NCBI RefSeq assembly: GCF_017353415.1
Contig: NZ_JAFMPX010000014.1
Location: 1 to 64,000, forward strand
DNA length: 64,000 nt
Source: Arthrobacter sp. E3
GTDB lineage: Bacteria; Actinomycetota; Actinomycetes; Actinomycetales; Micrococcaceae
Direction: 5' to 3'
The stretch's first letter is position 1. Each line of letters opens with the position of its first letter. Positions 60,972-64,000 of the stretch are shown piece after piece. Made by a program: the position numbers and the translations under genes. The notes under the pieces were generated by a model. The model searched no databases and was not told where the DNA came from. It was given only the letters and a program-made list of their open reading frames with translations.

Positions 60972-62222
60972 CTATCCTTCAAGGGATGGGTTGGTGGATG
61001 GGAGTGTGCCGGGGCCAGACAGTGCCTCTTGGACGGGGGCGGGCAGCACGTAGCGCAACAGCTCGGCCGCATCCTCCATTTGGCTCGCGGACAGGTCGGC
61101 CCGGGCAGTCAGGCGCAGGCGGGACACGCCGTCGGGCACGCTGGGCGGGCGGAAGCAGCCCACCAGCATTCCGGCATCGTGCAACTGCCCCGCCACGGAA
61201 ACAGCCTGCTCGGCTGAAAGCATGGGAATGGATTGCACAGCACCCGGCGAGCGCATGATGCCCGCGATGCCAGCCAGCCAGGCAGCGTTCGCCTGCAGCC
61301 GGGCGGCAAGGGCCGGCTCGGCAAGGATGATGCGCGCAGCCGCCGCTGCTGACGCGGCGGTCGCCGGTGCCAGAGCCGTGTCGAAGATGAACGGGCGCGC
61401 TGAATTGATCAGGTGTTCGCGCAATTCCGGTGGCCCCAGCACAGCCCCGCCCTGGGAGCCCAGTGCCTTGGACAGCGTCACGGTGAGCACCACATGAGGG
61501 GCTGCGGCAAGCCCGGTCGCATGCACGGCACCGCGACCGTCCCCGGCTACTCCGACGCCATGCGCCTCATCCACCAGCAGCCACGCGTCCTGAGTGGCGC
61601 AGGCCTCGGCAAGGACCGCTAGTTCCGCGGCGTCGCCCAGCACCGAATACAGGGATTCAACCACGACGACGGCGCGCGGCACCATGCGCTCGGCCAGCGC
61701 CGCCCGCACAGCATCGACATCCCCATGCGGGACGATGACGACAGGCGAACGGGAGAGCCGCGCGGCGTCGTGCAGTGAGGCATGCACATGCGCATCGAGA
61801 ACCAGAAGGGTGCCCGGCCCGCCCAAGGCCGTGAGCACTCCAAGGTTGGCCAGGTAGCCGGAGGAAAACGGCAGCGCAGTCTCTGCGCCCGTCAGCTGGC
61901 ACAGGGCCTCTTCAAGGTCTGCATGCACTGCCAGCGTGCCGCACACCACTGGCGAAGCACGTGATCCCGAACCATGGCGCAGCACGGCCTCGACGGCGGC
62001 GGAGGTCAGCCGCGGGTCGCGGGAGAGCCCCAGGTAGTCGTTGGATGCCAGATCCAGCAGGGGCCCGGCTGGCAGCGCTGCAGCACGCCGGACCAATCCG
62101 CGGCTCTCACGCACCTTGGCCCGGCTGTGCAGCCACTGCTCCATCGCGCCGCTGTTGGACGCACCCGGGCCGGGCACATCCGGGCCGGGCACACCGGCGT
62201 CGTCCGTGGTGAAGGCAGGCAT
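60972..62222 (-). CDS. bioF: 8-amino-7-oxononanoate synthase
   Basis: A 416-residue PLP enzyme condensing pimeloyl-thioester with L-alanine, the first committed biotin step. The Schiff-base Lys is K252 in TLSKALGSQGG; DLASNDYLGLS near the N-terminus and DEAHGVGVAG (PLP Asp) are typical. A Gly/Pro-rich 25-residue leader precedes the fold. ATG 62222 overlaps the bioA stop (62222-62224). The N-terminally extended frame starting at 62693 is a bioA shadow. Confidence 0.94.
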   Translation of the reverse strand: MPAFTTDDAGVPGPDVPGPGASNSGAMEQWLHSRAKVRESRGLVRRAAALPAGPLLDLASNDYLGLSRDPRLTSAAVEAVLRHGSGSRASPVVCGTLAVHADLEEALCQLTGAETALPFSSGYLANLGVLTALGGPGTLLVLDAHVHASLHDAARLSRSPVVIVPHGDVDAVRAALAERMVPRAVVVVESLYSVLGDAAELAVLAEACATQDAWLLVDEAHGVGVAGDGRGAVHATGLAAAPHVVLTVTLSKALGSQGGAVLGPPELREHLINSARPFIFDTALAPATAASAAAAARIILAEPALAARLQANAAWLAGIAGIMRSPGAVQSIPMLSAEQAVSVAGQLHDAGMLVGCFRPPSVPDGVSRLRLTARADLSASQMEDAAELLRYVLPAPVQEALSGPGTLPSTNPSLEG

Positions 62223-63544
62223 CAGCCGTGCACCTGTTCCACCGCGGCGCACAGGCCGGCACCGATGGCGGCAAGGTCCTCGGCAGTGCTGATGTAAGGA
62301 GGCATGGTGTAGACGAGGTTGCGGAAGGGTCGAACCCAGACGCCGTGGTACACGGCCGCGCGGGTCAGGGCGGGAACGTCCACGGGGCTGTGCAGCGCGA
62401 TGACTCCCACTCCCCCGAGCACCCGCACGTCCAAGACCCCCGGCAGTGTGGCTGCCGGGGCAAGCGCCACCCCCAGGCCGGCCTGCAGCGCAGACACCTG
62501 CGGGCGCCACGGCGTGCTCTCCAGCAGCTTCAGCGAAGCCACAGCCACGGCGCAGGCCAGCGGATTGGCCATGAACGTGGGCCCGTGCAGCAGCGCGCGT
62601 AGGGGTGAGGCCGTGATGGTGGCGGCCACCTCGGAGGAACACAGCATGGCCGCCAGCGTCAGGTATCCGCCGGTCAGTGCCTTGCCCACGCACATGATGT
62701 CAGGGGCCACCGACGCCCAGTCGCTGGCGAAGAGTTCCCCCGTGCGGCCAAAGCCGGTGGCGATCTCATCCACAATCAGCAGCAGGCCGTGCTCGGTGGC
62801 CACGCGGCGGGCTGCGGCCAGACACTCAGGAGCATAGACGTACATGCCGCCAGCACCCTGCAGCACAGGTTCCAGCACAATCGCGGCCAGTTCCCCGCGG
62901 TGTGCCGCCACGGTTTCCTCCAGCAGCACCACCCATGCTGCAACTTCAGCCGGGTCGGAGACCAGCACGCCGTCGACAAGCCGGGCCTGCGGGGGCCGGG
63001 GCAGAAACCGCTGCCGTGCCACAAGGTGCGGGAATTGGGCGTGCATGCCGTCGACGGGGTCGCACACGCTCATCGCGGCAAACGTGTCGCCGTGGTAGCC
63101 CCCGCGCAGGGCCAGGAAGTGGCTGCGTCCAGGGTGCCCGGCGGCCGCCTGGTACTGCACGGCCAGCTTCAGCGCCACTTCAACGGACACGGAGCCCGAG
63201 TCGGCAAAGAACACATGCTCCAGCCCGTCGGGAGCCATGTGAACCAACAGCTCGGCCAGTTCCACCGCCGGCTGGTGCGTCAAGCCGCCAAACATGACGT
63301 GGGAGAACTTCGCTGCCTGCTCGGCCAGCGCCTCATCAAGCACCGGGTTCCGGTAGCCGTGCACGGCTGACCACCACGAACTCATGGCGTCGACCACCTC
63401 AAAGCGTTCCCCGTCCGCATCCTCAAGCTGCAACTTCGTGCCGGATGCGCCCAGCACCGCGTAAGGGGCCGGGCCGTCAAGCGGGGCATACGGGTGCCAG
63501 AGCAGGCCCCTGTCCCGGGCCACGAGCGAGCGCGTTTCCTCAAG
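62222..63544 (-). CDS. bioA: Adenosylmethionine-8-amino-7-oxononanoate aminotransferase
   Basis: A 440-residue class III aminotransferase making DAPA from KAPA with S-adenosylmethionine as amino donor. [12 protein letters not shown] and [10 protein letters not shown] are BioA-specific, [12 protein letters not shown] carries the PLP Asp, and K288 in [10 protein letters not shown] is the Schiff-base Lys. ATG 63544 (MLEETRSLV) is chosen because it overlaps the end of bioB; a start at 63658 would lie within bioB. Confidence 0.95.
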   Translation of the reverse strand, partial: LEETRSLVARDRGLLWHPYAPLDGPAPYAVLGASGTKLQLEDADGERFEVVDAMSSWWSAVHGYRNPVLDEALAEQAAKFSHVMFGGLTHQPAVELAELLVHMAPDGLEHVFFADSGSVSVEVALKLAVQYQAAAGHPGRSHFLALRGGYHGDTFAAMSVCDPVDGMHAQFPHLVARQRFLPRPPQARLVDGVLVSDPAEVAAWVVLLEETVAAHRGELAAIVLEPVLQGAGGMYVYAPECLAAARRVATEHGLLLIVDEIATGFGRTGELFASDWASVAPDIMCVGKALTGGYLTLAAMLCSSEVAATITASPLRALLHGPTFMANPLACAVAVASLKLLESTPWRPQVSALQAGLGVALAPAATLPGVLDVRVLGGVGVIALHSPVDVPALTRAAVYHGVWVRPFRNLVYTMPPYISTAEDLAAIGAGLCAAVEQVHG

Positions 63545-64000
63545 CATTGGGGGCGAGCTGCGTTCCTGCACCACGACGGCGGATGGCAGGCTGGGAGCCG
63601 GCGGCACCTCCGGCGTCGTGCAGAGAGGGACTGCCAACGGCGGAGGGCTGTTGGCCAAGAACGGTGAAGCCTGCGTCCGCGATCATCGCCAAATCGTCCT
63701 GGCCGGGCTGGCCCTCGCTGGTGAGGTAGTCGCCCAGGAAGAGTGAGTTGGCAATGTTCAATGCGAGGGGCTGGAGGCTGCGCAGGTGCATCTCGCGTCC
63801 GCCGGCCATGCGCAGTTCCGCTGCGGGGCAGGCGAAGCGGACGAGGGCGAGAATGCGCACGCACTGGGCCGGGTTCAGCAGCCACGTTCCTTCCAGCGGC
63901 GTTCCGTCAAAGGGCATGAGGAAGTTCACCGGGATGGAGTCGCTGCCGAGATCACGGAGGGCAAAGACAGCGTCGATGAGCTCATCATTACTTTCGCCCA
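63540..64000 (-). CDS. bioB: Biotin synthase, 5' part beyond the window
   Basis: The C-terminal 150 residues of BioB, open to the window edge: [31 protein letters not shown] (with the conserved Arg ligand region of the 2Fe-2S cluster in BioB) and [15 protein letters not shown]. Radical-SAM sulfur insertion into dethiobiotin is the family reaction; the CxxxCxxC motif lies outside the window. A 30-residue tail rich in Ala/Gly/Arg follows the family end. The TGA overlaps the bioA start. It is the first gene seen of the bio operon. Confidence 0.94.
   Translation of the reverse strand, partial: GESNDELIDAVFALRDLGSDSIPVNFLMPFDGTPLEGTWLLNPAQCVRILALVRFACPAAELRMAGGREMHLRSLQPLALNIANSLFLGDYLTSEGQPGQDDLAMIADAGFTVLGQQPSAVGSPSLHDAGGAAGSQPAIRRRGAGTQLAPNA

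Overview
The window looks like chromosomal DNA of a high-GC Gram-positive actinobacterium, most likely Arthrobacter or a close relative in the Micrococcaceae. This is an inference. It rests on codon use, mycothiol/DinB-type enzymes, a SigB/SigF-type sigma factor, GlsB, CsbD and DUF6458 proteins, and frequent GTG/TTG starts. No rRNA, intact tRNA, CRISPR array or prophage is visible.

Layout. 1-8.8 kb holds a protein cut by the left edge, a frameshifted CPBP protease, a dehydrogenase, an orphan LuxR-type regulator, two small unknown genes followed by a stress-type sigma factor, the stress proteins GlsB and CsbD, and a FAD monooxygenase/TetR operon with a clear operator-promoter. 9-18.3 kb is a copper block: a 1874-residue secreted multicopper oxidase, a CopC-CopD fusion, and a convergent two-component system. 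18.5-23.7 kb has a phosphoribosyltransferase, a P-type cation ATPase and two relics. 23.8-29.4 kb has a CocE-type hydrolase and a tryptophan-to-anthranilate cluster (tryptophan 2,3-dioxygenase, kynureninase, PaaX-type regulator and a kynurenine-formamidase-like hydrolase).

29.5-36.7 kb carries the Hen1-Pnkp RNA-repair pair, followed by a HelD-like motor and a methyltransferase. 36.8-44.4 kb has a double-hotdog thioesterase, an aldo/keto reductase, a VOC protein, a cation/proton antiporter and a polar amino-acid ABC transporter. 44.5-50.9 kb is an accessory stretch: an ArsR/SRPBCC pair, an IS630-type element sitting in a stop codon, an MFS transporter, a LapA-like protein, and an IS3-type element splitting a small cupin gene. 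51-57.7 kb mixes a few intact genes with a gene graveyard (decayed TetR/ABC exporter locus, a tRNA 3'-end-like fragment, a fused VOC/PhnB pair). 57.7-59.2 kb is a divergent mycothiol-enzyme/HxlR pair. 59.2-64 kb is a translationally coupled biotin operon, bioB-bioA-bioF-P450-bioD, whose P450 lacks the usual ExxR motif.

The two most interesting loci are the giant multicopper oxidase with its copper-handling neighbour, and the atypical P450 inside the biotin operon. A recurring theme is short internal deletions in otherwise recognisable genes (PEP-mutase relic, SRPBCC, ABC ATPase, PhnB-like, perhaps the P450), which points to recent gene decay.
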